Shown in pieces: positions 32,070 to 39,527 of a stretch of 39,527 nucleotides of DNA. This stretch comes from Bryobacteraceae bacterium (GTDB lineage Bacteria > Acidobacteriota > Terriglobia > Bryobacterales > Bryobacteraceae): assembly GCA_019187195.1 (NCBI GenBank), contig JABAQT010000031.1, positions 97,956-137,482 of the forward strand, read 5' to 3'. A program made the translations under genes and the position numbers. Every line of letters starts with the position of its first letter. Within the stretch, counting starts at the first letter, position 1. Below the pieces are notes generated by a model, which was not told the DNA's origin, made no database searches, and was given only the letters and a program-made list of their open reading frames with translations.

Positions 32070-32909
32070 ATGAACCGGTTTCTGGCAAGGCGGTTACGCG
32101 AAGTGGCCGACCTGCTCGGCCAGCAGGATGGAAACCCATTCCGGCTCCAGGCGTATCGTAATGCGGCCCGTCAGATCGAGTCGTACGGCGAGCCAATCGA
32201 GGACTTGTTCACCCGTGAAGGTGAGGAGGGGCTGAGGAGGAGGCTAGGAATCGGGGAGCGGCTCGCCTCGTCTCTATCGGAACTGATCCGGACGGGCAAG
32301 CTCAGGCTGCTCGACCGCCTGCGCGGAGAAACCGATCCCGAGAAATTGCTGGCGACCGTTCCCGGCATTGGCACGCTGTGGGCAGCCAGGTTGCATCGAG
32401 AACACCACATCTCCTGTCTGGAAGACCTGGAAGCCGCCGCGCACGATGGACGCCTGGCCGCCATCCGTGGGTTCGGTCCGAAACGGTTAGCCGCCGTCGT
32501 GGACTCCCTGAGTGTACGGCTAGGCAGGCCGCCCCGGCGAATCCCGCCACCGGCGCTGACAGTGCCTGTCGAGGAGTTGCTCGACGTGGACCGGGAGTAT
32601 CGCGAACGCGCCGCGGCGGATACGCTGCCAAAGATTGCTCCCAAACGCATGAATCCGTCCCATGAGGCCTGGCTCCCGGTCCTGCACACCACCAGGGGGG
32701 ATCGCCACTACACGGCTCTTTACTCGAACACCCCGCGAGCGCACCAGTTGGGCATGACGAAGGACTGGGTGGTGCTCTACTGCGATGGCGGCACGGGAGA
32801 GCGCCAATGGACAGCCGTTACGGGAACCAGCGGCAGACTCGCCGGCCGCCGGGTGGTTCGCGGACGCGAGCGGGAATGCGAGGCGGCTCTTGCCTCTACG
32901 GCAGATTGA
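32070..32909 (+). CDS. helix-hairpin-helix protein resembling the N-terminus of DNA polymerase X, no polymerase domain
   Basis: The protein is 279 residues. The first 70 residues (L-R-E-V-A-D-L-L-G-Q-Q-D-G-N-P-F-R-L-Q-A-Y-R-N-A-A) match the 8-kDa DNA-binding domain of PolX enzymes. Two HhH motifs follow: V-P-G-I-G-T-L-W-A and I-R-G-F-G-P-K-R-L-A-A-V. There is no nucleotidyltransferase palm or PHP exonuclease. The C-terminal 90 residues (beginning near H-E-A-W-L-P-V-L-H) form an unrecognised domain with W-V-V-L-Y-C-D-G-G. A structure-selective DNA-binding or repair accessory role is likely. The ATG at 32070 has AGGAG 6 bases upstream; an ATG at 32052 is also in frame. Its 3' end overlaps the convergent hydrolase gene by 14 bases. 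Confidence 0.78.
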   Translation: MNRFLARRLREVADLLGQQDGNPFRLQAYRNAARQIESYGEPIEDLFTREGEEGLRRRLGIGERLASSLSELIRTGKLRLLDRLRGETDPEKLLATVPGIGTLWAARLHREHHISCLEDLEAAAHDGRLAAIRGFGPKRLAAVVDSLSVRLGRPPRRIPPPALTVPVEELLDVDREYRERAAADTLPKIAPKRMNPSHEAWLPVLHTTRGDRHYTALYSNTPRAHQLGMTKDWVVLYCDGGTGERQWTAVTGTSGRLAGRRVVRGRERECEAALASTAD

Positions 32910-34656
32910 CCACCGGCAGCACGATGTGTGACTTCGCCGCGCTCGAGTGAAACACTGTCTGTCGCGCAACCCTTACCGTGCCGGACGCGCCAAGGTCCTC
33001 TCCCGTGTTCGGATTGCGGTCATATTGAGGGAAGTTGCTGCTGGTGACGTCCACCCGAATGCGATGGCCGGGCTGGAACACGTTCGCCGTGCCGCGCATG
33101 TCGATCTCGAGCTCATAGACGCGGTTCGGTTCGAGCAGCCTTATCCTGTCCAAGCCTTCGTGAAAGCGCGCCCGCAGGATTCCTTCCGCGATGTTATAGG
33201 CCGCGCCATCCGGGTAAACGTCCACCAGTTTGATCATGAAGTCCGTGTCGCGTCCGTCGGTGGAAGCGTACAGCTTCATCTTCACGGGTCCGGCGATCGC
33301 CAGCGGCTCCTTCAGAATGCCGCTCGAGTAGACGAGCACATCGTGGCGCGATTCCACCGGCCGCTGGTCGCGGGGTCCCGCCGGAAAGGGCGCCCCGCAG
33401 CAATCGTTGCCGCCAAGACTCGGGACAGGATTGTCCGGGTCATAGACAAACCGGTCGGCCTCCGCGCCCGAGGGCGCTTCGAACTGCAACTGTCCGTCTC
33501 CCCGCATCGAGTTGGCGTTGCCGCCGCTCGCCAGGTAAAGAGGCGTGAATCTGGTCCCGGGAACCGGCCAATCCTCGTATTGGACCCACTTGTTCACTCC
33601 CATGAGGAACAGCTCCACCGGCGGTTCGCGGTCGATTCCGTTGTCGATCCCCTTGAGATAGTGGTCGTTCCAGCGCAACTCCATGTCGAACAGCGAACGC
33701 ATCGCGAGCGGCCCGAAATCGATGTCGCCGTATGTCCGGCTGGCTCCGTGGCCCCAGGGCCCGACGATCATCTTCGCTCCTTTTCGCGCGGCCTCGGTTG
33801 CGCCCTTCGCCCGCAATCCCGTGTACCCATTCAGCGTCCCTCCGAGCAGGAGGTCGAACCATCCGCCGAAAGTGTGGGCCGGAACCTTCACCGCCTGGAA
33901 TCGCTCCTCATCGCTGATGGCGCGCCAGTAGCCGTCGTAACTCTGATGCCGCAGCCAATCACGGAAGAACCCAACTTTCTGTCCGGAAGATTCGAGGTCG
34001 ATGCGGTTCAGCGGAAGCGTCCAGATGATGTTTTCGTACTTGAGTTCCTGCGGCGAGTAGGATTCCGTGTGCCAGTATTGCGGATTCATGATGCGGTTCG
34101 GCATGCGCACCACGCCCCAGCCGAATGCCAGCGCGAGTTTGAAGGCGCCGCCGTGAAAAAAGGTGTTGTGATAAATGCTGGTGGAGGCAAGAACGGGAAA
34201 GACGGCCGTCAGGTGCGGAGGAGCCATGGTGGCCGCCTGCCACTGCACGTGGCCGAGGTAGGATCCCCCGTGCATGCCCACCTTGCCGTTCGACCACGGC
34301 TGGCGCGCGGCCCACTCCACCGTGTCATATCCGTCGCTGGCTTCATTGCGGAAGGGGTCCCAGGCGCCCGCGGATTCATAGCGGCCGCGCACGTCCTGAA
34401 CCACCACCGCGTAGCCGTGCCGCGCGAAGGCGATGACGGCGGGATGCATTCCGTCGCGCTGCACCCCGTAGGGCGTGCGGGTGATGATGGTGGGAAACCG
34501 CCCTTCCCTTCGCGGCCGGTACACGTCGGCGTACAACTTCACCCCGTCCCGCATGGGGACCGCAACATGGCCTTCGACGCGGATGGTTTCCGAGATGGCC
34601 TGCGCGAGTCCGGGCCGCGCGGCCAGCAGCAGTACAAGAAAGAAGAGTCCCTTCAT
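32896..34656 (-). CDS. exported CocE/NonD-type serine hydrolase (S15 family)
   Basis: The protein is 586 residues with a signal peptide (F-F-L-V-L-L-L-A-A-R-P-G-L-A-Q-A, to about 20). It is an alpha/beta-hydrolase of the X-Pro dipeptidyl-peptidase/CocE group: V-P-M-R-D-G-V-K-L-Y-A-D-V-Y (33-46), oxyanion region Y-A-V-V-V-Q-D-V-R-G-R (82-92), nucleophile S132 in G-G-S-Y-L-G, a mid-sequence W-G-H-G-A, and a C-terminal jelly-roll with F-Q-P-G-H-R-I-R-V-D-V-T-S-S-N-F-P. Family members cleave peptides, cocaine esters or alpha-amino acid esters of beta-lactams. It is the last gene of the minus-strand cluster, 41 bases after the DUF59-fusion gene. Confidence 0.9.
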   Translation of the reverse strand: MKGLFFLVLLLAARPGLAQAISETIRVEGHVAVPMRDGVKLYADVYRPRREGRFPTIITRTPYGVQRDGMHPAVIAFARHGYAVVVQDVRGRYESAGAWDPFRNEASDGYDTVEWAARQPWSNGKVGMHGGSYLGHVQWQAATMAPPHLTAVFPVLASTSIYHNTFFHGGAFKLALAFGWGVVRMPNRIMNPQYWHTESYSPQELKYENIIWTLPLNRIDLESSGQKVGFFRDWLRHQSYDGYWRAISDEERFQAVKVPAHTFGGWFDLLLGGTLNGYTGLRAKGATEAARKGAKMIVGPWGHGASRTYGDIDFGPLAMRSLFDMELRWNDHYLKGIDNGIDREPPVELFLMGVNKWVQYEDWPVPGTRFTPLYLASGGNANSMRGDGQLQFEAPSGAEADRFVYDPDNPVPSLGGNDCCGAPFPAGPRDQRPVESRHDVLVYSSGILKEPLAIAGPVKMKLYASTDGRDTDFMIKLVDVYPDGAAYNIAEGILRARFHEGLDRIRLLEPNRVYELEIDMRGTANVFQPGHRIRVDVTSSNFPQYDRNPNTGEDLGASGTVRVARQTVFHSSAAKSHIVLPVVNLP

Positions 34657-34697
34657 GAGAGGACGAGGATATCAAACCGCGACGGGCATCGTCCGTG

Positions 34698-36470
34698 TCA
34701 ACTGTCCAGCCCGAGCTTCCTCCGGCCCTCCGGAGTGAGGCGGTTGGAATTCCAGCCCGGCTCCCAGGTCTGCTCCACCACCACCTTCCGCACACCGGGA
34801 ACCCTCAACAACTGCTGCCGGACGGGAGTCGTGTTGCCGCCGGAACCATAGGTGAAATATCCGAGCAAAGGCCTGCCGCGGTGGGGCATGGTCATCACCA
34901 CGTGCACCACATCGCCGCGGACACGGATGTCATAGACAAGGCCCAGGTCGACGACATTGATGTCCGAAGCATAGAGTTGCTCGTCCTTGCATCCGCGGAG
35001 CGCGTCCCACAAGGCTTTCTTCGGAATGGGACTATCGCCCGCCTCACCCGGGCGGGCGAGTTGTCCGCCCTGCTGGGCCGCGGCGCCCGCGCGATTCAGA
35101 TCGAGCGCGGAAATCTGATAGGGATTCAAGAGCCGGTGGCGCAGGTCTTCCAACTGTCGCGGGCTTTCTTTCGTGTAGGGAATTGCGACGTAGGCATTCT
35201 TCTGGTGGAGCACGGCTCCCGCCGGGACGTTCTTTACGGGGAGCGGATAGCGGCTCCAGACGTGGCCATGCCAGCGGTAGTACATCATCGGAGAGCCGGA
35301 ATGCTTCAACTCCGGCAGTCCATCTCCGCGGTGCTCGAGAAACAGGGCAAGGAAGGAATCCTCGCTGACGTCATTGCAGAATCCCACCGCCCAGATCTTG
35401 TCCGCGTATTCGGGGGGCACCGGCCCGGTGCGAAGCTTGCCTTCCGGTCCCATCCATAGAATGTCCGTGAAGGATTGCCCCGAAAATACCCACTCGTCGT
35501 CACGCAGCGCTTCCACCTCGACATCCTTCAGAGCCGTCATCGCGCCGGTCTTGTGGAACCACGGCAGACCGGAGTAGAAGCGGTACTCGACGTCCATGTG
35601 AATCCGCGCGGGCGAGAAGACAGGATGCACGGGAGAGTAGGGAAAGCCCCACCTGCGGACGATGGTGCACAGCGGACCGCGCACCACTTCGTAATCCGGG
35701 CACGTCTCCCACAGCGTAATGCGGAGCTTTTGCAGGCGTCCGGAAGTGACATAATCGTGGGCCCAGTCGATTCCCGGCGGCTCGCCGTGCCCCTCTCCTC
35801 CGGCGAACAACTCGAGTCCGTGTTCGCGCTTGATCGTCAGCCGTTCGAGCTGGCCCATCTGGCGCGAGAGCCTGGCGCGAAAGAAATCGTTCTCGATGTC
35901 GAGCGCGAAACCTTCGCCCCGCGTCTCGAGATCGGTGGGGTATTGCGGCAGCTCGGCGTCGGGGTTGCCATAGAAGATCAGGTGGCTTTGCCGCTGATGG
36001 GCGGCTCCGCCGGCAAGGAAGAGCACGGTGCAAAGCCGCTCCTGTCCGCGCCGGATCTCGCCGGTCACCTGGCAGGGAACTTCGCGCAAAGCGCCGCCCG
36101 CAATGCGCGCCACGCGGACTTCCCTTGCCAGGGAAGCGGCGTGCCCGGCGTCAACGCGCAGCGTGATCTCGACTGGTTCCGGCGGCCGGTTCTGCCCCAC
36201 GGTTTCATCGAGCGCGAATGCCTGAAAATGGCTCCAGCCCCTGGCCCATGCCCGCCAGGATGAGGGCAGCGAATCCACCGTTTCCTCACGAGTTGTCGCG
36301 GCCGGATTTCGAGGACTCTCCTCTTCCGCCTGCGCCTGCATCGCCATGACGCGCAGCGAATTTGTCAGCGCGCGCGCGACGCGAAAGTCCTTCCGTTTCC
36401 ACGCGGCTTCAAGCAGTTTCATCTTCTGCTCGAAGGTGTCGGTCCGCTCCCAATACCCTGATTCACTCAT
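34698..36470 (-). CDS. large protein with polysaccharide-lyase-like beta-sandwich and C-terminal DUF59/MIP18-like domain
   Basis: The protein is 590 residues with no signal peptide. An N-terminal helical stretch (about 10-50) leads to a long beta-rich region (about 95-450) with repeated Gly/Trp strands such as I-E-N-D-F-F-R-A-R-L-S and W-F-H-K-T-G-A-M; it may be a lyase- or mutarotase-like fold (YetA-type), a weak assignment. Residues 480-590 match DUF59: V-V-D-L-G-L-V-Y-D-I-R-V and V-V-V-E-Q-T-W-E-P-G-W-N. The usual Cys in the T-x-x-x-C-P loop is missing (M-T-M-P-H-R-G-R-P), so iron-sulfur assembly is doubtful. AAGGA lies before the ATG. It follows the GntR gene by 23 bases. Confidence 0.72.
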   Translation of the reverse strand: MSESGYWERTDTFEQKMKLLEAAWKRKDFRVARALTNSLRVMAMQAQAEEESPRNPAATTREETVDSLPSSWRAWARGWSHFQAFALDETVGQNRPPEPVEITLRVDAGHAASLAREVRVARIAGGALREVPCQVTGEIRRGQERLCTVLFLAGGAAHQRQSHLIFYGNPDAELPQYPTDLETRGEGFALDIENDFFRARLSRQMGQLERLTIKREHGLELFAGGEGHGEPPGIDWAHDYVTSGRLQKLRITLWETCPDYEVVRGPLCTIVRRWGFPYSPVHPVFSPARIHMDVEYRFYSGLPWFHKTGAMTALKDVEVEALRDDEWVFSGQSFTDILWMGPEGKLRTGPVPPEYADKIWAVGFCNDVSEDSFLALFLEHRGDGLPELKHSGSPMMYYRWHGHVWSRYPLPVKNVPAGAVLHQKNAYVAIPYTKESPRQLEDLRHRLLNPYQISALDLNRAGAAAQQGGQLARPGEAGDSPIPKKALWDALRGCKDEQLYASDINVVDLGLVYDIRVRGDVVHVVMTMPHRGRPLLGYFTYGSGGNTTPVRQQLLRVPGVRKVVVEQTWEPGWNSNRLTPEGRRKLGLDS

Positions 36471-36493
36471 CGACGTCTTCCTTTCTCGCCGGA

Positions 36494-37138
36494 CTACGAT
36501 CCGAACAGGCGCAGCATCTGATCGCGGGAGACATTGATATGCTCCGCCATGGCGCGGCCCGCCTCCTGAACGTTCCTCGATTCGATGGCCCGCACGATGT
36601 CCCTGTGTGGAACCGGGCGCGTGTCACGCTGAGTCGAGAGCACATCCAGCCGCTGGACGTATTGAAGGGTGAGCACAAGCTGATCGAGCACGCGCTGATT
36701 TCGCGCAATCTCCCCCAGGCGGGTGTGGAACAATTGATTGCCTTTCAGAAATTCGCCCATATCCAGATCCATGCGGTCTTCGGCGGCCACAATGTCGCAC
36801 AGCGTCTTCACTTCTTCCGCGGTCGCGCTGGCGGCGGCGCGCTCGGCGGTAAACCGTTCGAGCAGCTTCCTGTATTCGTAGACTTCGACGATGTCGCGGA
36901 CGGAAATGGGCGGCAGCACGTAACCTTTGTGACGGATGCGCTGAATCCATTTCTCCTGAGAGAGCAGGTTGCAGGCTTCGCGAACGGGCGTGCGGGAGGT
37001 TTCACATTGGCGGGCCAGGTCGACCTCGGAGAGAAAATCCCCGGGCCGCAGGCGGCCCTCGAGAATCCAGCCCTTCAACAGCCGGTAGACTCTCTCCACT
37101 TCCCCTTCCCGTCCTGGTAAAGCTTTGATAGGCGCCAT
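36494..37138 (-). CDS. GntR-family transcriptional regulator with FCD ligand-binding domain
   Basis: The protein is 214 residues. A winged helix-turn-helix (about 27-75, with G-D-F-L-S-E-V-D-L-A-R-Q and R-T-P-V-R-E-A) precedes an all-helical FCD domain. Possible metal and carboxylate ligands are the His in L-F-H-T-R-L-G-E-I-A, H-R-D-I-V and A-M-A-E-H-I-N-V-S-R. FadR-type GntR regulators of this kind usually bind sugar acids, amino acids or carboxylates and repress their own operon. It sits in the middle of the cluster, 9 bases after the class V aminotransferase, so it likely controls that operon. Confidence 0.92.
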   Translation of the reverse strand: MAPIKALPGREGEVERVYRLLKGWILEGRLRPGDFLSEVDLARQCETSRTPVREACNLLSQEKWIQRIRHKGYVLPPISVRDIVEVYEYRKLLERFTAERAAASATAEEVKTLCDIVAAEDRMDLDMGEFLKGNQLFHTRLGEIARNQRVLDQLVLTLQYVQRLDVLSTQRDTRPVPHRDIVRAIESRNVQEAGRAMAEHINVSRDQMLRLFGS

Positions 37139-37147
37139 ACGCTCTTC

Positions 37148-38275
37148 TTAGCGCGACGTGATTCGCCGGATGGCGGACAGGCATCGCGCCACATCTTCCT
37201 CCTCGCTATAGAGATGAACGGAAACGCGGATGCGGCCGTCCCCGCCCCAGACAATCACACCCTCGGAGGCAAGTTGCGCGGCGAGTTGTTGCGGCCGCGG
37301 GTGTTGAAACGAGACGATGCCGGAAGCGAAGCGTTCTTCGGCGGGCGTCAGCAGTTCCCATCCCTGTCCGGCCAGTCCATCGCGCAACGCCGCCACGAGC
37401 GGGCGCAACTCCTGGTCGATCCGCTCGACGCCGGGCTCCAGTATACATTCCAATCCGGCCTTCAGCGCGAGAATGCCGGGGAAATTCGGCATGCCCGCCT
37501 GCAGCGAAGCGGCGCCGCGCTTCGGTGTGTACGTTTCAAAGCGGTGCGGGTGGAACAGTTCCTCGAGCGCGAACCAACCCATCGAGGCGGGCGTAACCAG
37601 TTCGCGCAGCCGCGGGGAGACATAGACTACTCCCACGCCGTGGCTTCCCAAGAGCCACTTGTAGCTGCTGGCGGCCAGGAAATCAACGCCATTCAACGTA
37701 ACCGGCACTCGCCCCAGCGCCTGCGTGGCGTCAACGCAGAAGAGCGCCCCCACCTCGTGCGCCTGAACAGCCAGTTGCTCGATATAGGGGATCCGGGCGC
37801 CGGACTGGTAGCTCACCTTGCTGACGGAGACCACCCTGGTACGTTCCGTCAACCTCGCCTTCCAATCCTCCAATTCCACGCGGCCTCCGGAAGAGGGGAC
37901 CACCACCACCTTGACCCCGAGACTTCGCAGCCGCAGCCAGACCACGACATTCGAGGAGAACTCGAGATCGCAGATAAGGACCTCGTCCCCGGGACGCCAG
38001 TGGATGGAATTCGCAAGCAGGTTGAGGGCTTCCGTGGTGTGGGAGAGGAACGCGATGTTCTCCGCATCGGTGCCGAGCAGGCGCGCCACCGTGCCCGCGG
38101 CCTCTCGCAACTCGGCGTAAAGCTTTTTCCTGCCGGGGGTGCCCCTGCTCTTTTCGCGCCAGTAGGCGGCGAGCGCCGCTTCCACGGTAAGCGGCGGAAT
38201 TCCCTCGGCCGCCGTATCGAGATAGGAAACCCCCTCGGGGAGGGCGAATTGTTGTTTGCCGGTCAGCGACTGCAT
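37148..38275 (-). CDS. class V aminotransferase (isopenicillin-N-epimerase/desulfurase-like)
   Basis: The protein is 375 residues, cytosolic, PLP fold type I. Visible are Y-L-D-T-A-A-E-G-I-P (18-27), N-I-A-F-L-S-H-T-T-E-A-L-N-L (73-86), D182 and Q185 in C-V-D-A-T-Q-A-L-G, and Schiff-base K206 in A-S-S-Y-K-W-L-L-G-S-H-G. Unlike the class V enzyme at 19219, it has no leader. Activities in this family include cysteine desulfuration, amino-acid epimerisation and lyase reactions. It lies between an M20 peptidase (6-base gap) and the GntR regulator, so a peptide- or amino-acid-linked substrate is likely. Confidence 0.9.
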   Translation of the reverse strand: MQSLTGKQQFALPEGVSYLDTAAEGIPPLTVEAALAAYWREKSRGTPGRKKLYAELREAAGTVARLLGTDAENIAFLSHTTEALNLLANSIHWRPGDEVLICDLEFSSNVVVWLRLRSLGVKVVVVPSSGGRVELEDWKARLTERTRVVSVSKVSYQSGARIPYIEQLAVQAHEVGALFCVDATQALGRVPVTLNGVDFLAASSYKWLLGSHGVGVVYVSPRLRELVTPASMGWFALEELFHPHRFETYTPKRGAASLQAGMPNFPGILALKAGLECILEPGVERIDQELRPLVAALRDGLAGQGWELLTPAEERFASGIVSFQHPRPQQLAAQLASEGVIVWGGDGRIRVSVHLYSEEEDVARCLSAIRRITSR

Positions 38276-38281
38276 GGTCCC

Positions 38282-39433
38282 TTACTGAAATTCTTGCAGG
38301 AATCGAACATAGAATTCGAGTGCGGTCTCCACCTGGCCGCACTCGACGTACTCGACGGCGGCATGCGCGCGGTCGATGCTGCCGGGACCGAAGATGATGC
38401 TCGGAACGCCTTGCCTGGCGAGTTTCGAAGCGTCACTGCCGTAGGGCACGCCTTCGGGCTCGCCTGGGAGGCCAAGGGATGTCAACACCCGCCGCGCCGT
38501 CCGGACAACGCTTTCCGAAGCGCCGGTTTCCATGGCGCCATCGGCGATCATCGGCGCGTCGATTTCGATCTCAAGCCGCGGATGGCCGCGCCGCAGTTCA
38601 TCGAGCATTCTTCCAGCTTCGTTCCACACCTCGAGCGGGTCCTCGCCGGGAATGAGACGGCGGTCGATGGCGATCTCGCAGAAATCGGGCACGAAATTGA
38701 TCTGTTCGCCGCCGCGGATCATTCCGATGTTCAAGGTGGCCGGACCGAGCAGCGGGTGCGGTTTCGCGGCGAGCCGCGCGGCCTCGCGCTCGAAGGCTTC
38801 GATTACGTGGGTCATCCGGACGATGGCGTTGTTGCCCAGATGAGGCTTGGCGCTGTGCGATGCCTTTCCGATGGTCCGCACCTTCCAGCGCAGCACACCC
38901 TTCGACGCGGACACGGCGCGGAGCGCGGTGGGCTCGGCGACGATAGCCGCCTGGGCCTCGAGGCCCTCGCAAAGCTTTGTCACGCCGCGAAACGAGTGCT
39001 CTTCGTCCACCACCGCGGCGAGCCACACCTCGCAGGGGGGCGTGATCCGCCGCTCATGAAGATACGCCATGGCGTGCATCATCGCCGCAAGCCCGGCCTT
39101 CGTATCGCAGGCGCCGCGGCCGTACAGAAGACCGTCCTTGATAACGGGGTCGAAAGGCGGGATGGTCATGCCGGCGACGGAAACCGTGTCCATGTGGGCT
39201 TCGAGAATGACACGTCTTTCCGGTTGCAGGCCGGGGAGGCGGGCGATGACATTGAACCGCCCGGGCATTACATCCTGGCGAAAGGTTTCGATGCCCCGGG
39301 CCGCGAAGAACTGCTCGACGAAGCACGCCACTTGTTCCTCGGTGACGCCGCCCTGGTAGGCGGAGTTGATGCTGTTGATGGCGACGAGGCGGGAGAGAGT
39401 TTGGAGGAGCGGGGTGAGGGGGTAGCCGGGCAT
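38282..39433 (-). CDS. M20-family metallopeptidase/deacylase (ArgE/DapE type)
   Basis: The protein is 383 residues. It is a two-zinc amidohydrolase with the ligands H80 and D82 in E-A-H-M-D-T-V, D110 in G-R-G-A-C-D-T-K-A-G, the E144/E145 pair in V-V-D-E-E-H-S (catalytic base and ligand), E167 in A-E-P-T-A and a C-terminal His in R-A-H-A-A-V-E-Y-V. A dimerisation domain (about 175-290, beginning K-G-V-L-R-W-K-V) interrupts the catalytic domain as usual. N-acyl amino acids or short peptides are likely substrates. It is the first gene of the five-gene minus cluster. No ribosome site is visible before the ATG. Confidence 0.92.
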   Translation of the reverse strand: MPGYPLTPLLQTLSRLVAINSINSAYQGGVTEEQVACFVEQFFAARGIETFRQDVMPGRFNVIARLPGLQPERRVILEAHMDTVSVAGMTIPPFDPVIKDGLLYGRGACDTKAGLAAMMHAMAYLHERRITPPCEVWLAAVVDEEHSFRGVTKLCEGLEAQAAIVAEPTALRAVSASKGVLRWKVRTIGKASHSAKPHLGNNAIVRMTHVIEAFEREAARLAAKPHPLLGPATLNIGMIRGGEQINFVPDFCEIAIDRRLIPGEDPLEVWNEAGRMLDELRRGHPRLEIEIDAPMIADGAMETGASESVVRTARRVLTSLGLPGEPEGVPYGSDASKLARQGVPSIIFGPGSIDRAHAAVEYVECGQVETALEFYVRFLQEFQ

Positions 39434-39527
39434 TTTGGATACGAACAGTATACACGTTCTTGGGGGATGTCCTGACCGGGCAGGCTGCTGGATGATTAAT
39501 CGATTGAATGCTGGATTTCGATTGACG
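39434..39527 (-). promoter_or_regulatory. possible promoter/operator region of the M20-led cluster
   Basis: On the minus strand, TATACT (39452-39447) resembles a -10 box; its -35 (TCAGGA, 39475-39470) is poor. The -10 overlaps GTATAC (39448-39453), a palindrome of the kind bound by FCD-type GntR regulators, inside outer GAAC/GTTC arms (39443-39459). Transcription from here would give a leader of only about seven bases. No coding sequence is seen after 39433. Confidence 0.3.

Noticed and set aside
32947..34851. A 634-codon open frame on the plus strand, antisense to the CocE hydrolase
   Set aside because: No recognisable motif and no ribosome site; the minus-strand gene has a signal peptide and catalytic Ser.
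37148..38275. Calling the aminotransferase a SufS-type cysteine desulfurase working with the DUF59 protein
   Set aside because: The DUF59 loop lacks the Cys, no suf genes are present, and the characteristic SufS active-site Cys segment near the C-terminus is not visible.
37214..39475. A 753-codon open frame on the plus strand, antisense to the aminotransferase and M20 genes
   Set aside because: Its translation is rich in Arg/Gly/His with no domain or signal, and both minus-strand genes have full catalytic motifs. GC-rich genes commonly leave the opposite frame open.
1..39527. Search for CRISPR repeats, insertion sequences, integrases, tRNA/rRNA genes and att sites
   Set aside because: No regularly spaced repeats, transposase motifs, terminal inverted repeats or conserved RNA stretches were seen by reading; a covariance-model and repeat search would be needed to exclude small RNAs.

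Overview
The window is about 39.5 kb of GC-rich, densely packed bacterial chromosome. It most likely comes from an Acidobacteriota of the Bryobacterales/Solibacter type. The reasons are two very long Oar-like TonB-dependent receptors with an N-terminal carboxypeptidase-regulatory domain, a PD40-propeller/CehA-like hydrolase, several exported Tat-type enzymes, an N-terminal cytochrome c/PQQ enzyme and a degenerate single-domain receiver. The taxon is inferred from gene content; no rRNA or tRNA gene is visible. I see no insertion sequence, prophage, integrase or CRISPR array.

Layout. (1) 1-2354: the tail of a TPR protein, a divergent SDR/fumarylacetoacetase-family pair resembling deoxy-sugar-acid catabolism, and a small receiver with Glu at the phospho-acceptor position. 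(2) 2386-7131: an exported gamma-glutamyltransferase coupled to a PhoD-like phosphatase (minus strand), a START-like exported protein, and a TMEM175-type channel. (3) 7229-20364, plus strand: a TonB receptor; a short Cys-rich secreted protein, a BNR/Asp-box protein with a CPCC motif and a second TonB receptor (possible metal handling); then a PD40/CehA-like hydrolase, a C45 acyltransferase/hydrolase and a Tat-exported class V aminotransferase in a tight operon.

(4) 20365-25742: a complete-looking coenzyme F420 locus. cofE, cofC, cofD and npdG form an overlapping minus-strand operon. cofG and cofH run divergently, followed by two split-barrel flavin/F420-type oxidoreductases (25780-26739), a degenerate exported Gfo/Idh-like protein and a cytochrome c/PQQ enzyme. 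CofG and CofH make the deazaflavin Fo; CofC and CofD add phospholactate or a related unit; CofE adds glutamate; NpdG exchanges hydride between NADPH and F420; the split-barrel proteins are candidate users.

(5) 29976-32909: ftsH, and a divergent helix-hairpin-helix protein resembling the N-terminus of DNA polymerase X. (6) 32896-39433: five minus-strand genes read as M20 peptidase, class V aminotransferase, GntR/FCD regulator, a large protein with a DUF59/MIP18-like C-terminus, and a CocE/NonD hydrolase. They look like a regulated peptide/amide or glycan scavenging unit.

The strongest leads for new biology are the CCRR/CPCC/TonB trio (10529-15379), the fusion with a Cys-less DUF59 domain (34698-36470), and the F420 locus with its neighbouring redox genes. 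No intergenic gap exceeds about 210 bases.
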